DNA from: Ascoidea rubescens DSM 1968
Lineage: Eukaryota; Ascomycota; Saccharomycetes; Ascoideales; Ascoideaceae
Length of the DNA: 64,000 bases
Assembly: GCF_001661345.1 (NCBI RefSeq)
Contig: NW_017962922.1
Coordinates: 288,245-352,244 of the forward strand
Reading direction: 5' to 3'
Each line of letters opens with the position of its first letter. Position 1 is the stretch's first letter. Under the pieces are notes generated by a model, which ran no database searches, was not told the origin of the DNA, and was given only the letters and a program-made list of their open reading frames with translations. Positions 63,435 to 64,000 of the stretch are shown here, in pieces. The translations under genes and the position numbers were made by a program.

Positions 63435-64000
63435 ATGAAAGTCAAAGCTCAATCTGCTTTAGCGCTCTCACTATCGTCTTTTATTGTCAATGCTTTTTCT
63501 CTTCAAGATGAAAAAACTGATAGCGAATGTGACTACGCTGCCTGTGAAAAGCTCCACCATCGCTATGAAACTGTTCCTCATCTTTTCTTTTGCAATACTT
63601 TCCATCCAGCTGAAATTCCCTACCATAACTTAGACAGTGATATCTCCTCCTGTATTTCATGCGGTTATTGCAAAGTTTGGTTCAAATATTCTCCTGCCTT
63701 CGTTCAAGCTTTGAATTGCAATGGGGAGGTGATTGACCATTACTGTACAAGTGAAGACAAAACTTTGAGCTTTACCAAGCGTGACAATGGTAACAATAAC
63801 GGCAACGAAAATGGTAATTTCAACGAAGAAGGAGGAGTCAATGGAAACTCCAACGGAAACGTTAATGGAAATGCTAATCAAGAAGGTGGCGAAAACGGCA
63901 ATGGAAATGGCAATGAAAACGGAAACAACAATGAAGATGGTGGTATTAATGGCAATTCCAATGGAAATGAAAATGGAAATGAAAATGGTGCCGGCGGTGA
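63435..64000 (+). CDS. Secreted Cys-rich, Asn/Gly-repeat protein with possible Kex2 site (3' end outside window)
   Basis: Not closed by a stop, so partial. The start ATG follows an A-rich leader. Signal peptide MKVKAQSALALSLSSFIVNAFS, then a compact domain with nine cysteines (CDYAAC, FFCNTF, SSCISCGYCKVWF, LNCNGE, HYCTSE), ending at LSFTKRD, where Lys-Arg is a candidate Kex2 cleavage site. After it, Asn/Gly/Glu repeats (NGNxNGNENGN) run off the window. The sequence is secreted or wall-associated by design, but I know no family for the Cys domain; a cell-surface adhesin or processed secreted peptide precursor are the options. Codons are C- and T-ending and well chosen, so expression may be high. 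Confidence 0.75.
   Translation, partial: MKVKAQSALALSLSSFIVNAFSLQDEKTDSECDYAACEKLHHRYETVPHLFFCNTFHPAEIPYHNLDSDISSCISCGYCKVWFKYSPAFVQALNCNGEVIDHYCTSEDKTLSFTKRDNGNNNGNENGNFNEEGGVNGNSNGNVNGNANQEGGENGNGNGNENGNNNEDGGINGNSNGNENGNENGAGG

Noticed and set aside
1-64000. CRISPR arrays, operons, ribosome binding sites, riboswitches, rRNA genes
   Set aside because: The window is eukaryotic nuclear DNA; no such structures were seen.

Overview
This is an AT-rich, intron-poor nuclear segment of a budding yeast (Saccharomycotina). The evidence is a set of single-exon orthologues of well-known yeast genes: YIP5, an NDE-type NADH dehydrogenase, STE4, SSL2, SWD1, DPH2, SGM1, HPT1, the DHX29/DHX57-like helicase YLR419W, KRE9 and FAA2. 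Other signs are a tRNA-Ala(AGC) with the yeast fold, Asn-rich low-complexity inserts, and poly(A/T) intergenic DNA. CTG codons are almost absent, even in GC-rich coding stretches that use CTC freely. This fits a lineage with CUG reassignment or strong CUG avoidance, but the window alone does not prove it. I did not try to fix the species.

Layout. 0-26 kb is a dense housekeeping block: YIP5 (5' end cut by the window) and NDE converge; then tRNA-Ala, STE4 and SSL2; a Zn2Cys6 regulator and SWD1 diverge from a GC-rich promoter; DPH2 and SGM1 diverge; HPT1 and the DEAH helicase diverge. 26.6-36.9 kb holds four tandem DHA1-type major facilitator drug/polyamine exporters, all on the + strand. Two of them (first and fourth) share long identical DNA tracts. 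36.9-50.4 kb is a gene-poor accessory region. It contains three tandem, decayed copies of a roughly 2.7-kb unit. Copy 1 encodes an F-box followed by SDS22-like leucine-rich repeats, copies 2 and 3 show mainly the repeats, and a broken PD-(D/E)XK-like gene lies inside the third unit. A solo LTR with a perfect 5-bp target-site duplication follows. 50.4-64 kb carries mostly cell-surface and lipid genes: a secreted protein with two CBM1 cellulose-binding modules, KRE9 (beta-1,6-glucan assembly), a tiny Ser/Ala/Pro-rich protein with a farnesylation box, FAA2 (acyl-CoA synthetase), and the start of a secreted Cys-rich, Asn/Gly-repeat protein with a possible Kex2 site.

The housekeeping genes are functionally unrelated neighbours, as is normal in yeast. 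The two places where neighbouring genes clearly share a history are the transporter array and the F-box/LRR array, both products of local tandem duplication, one preserved and one degenerated. The most unusual items are the decayed F-box/LRR array with its traceable lesions, the solo LTR with target-site duplication, the double CBM1 protein, the prenylated Ala/Pro/Ser peptide and the CTG-codon pattern.
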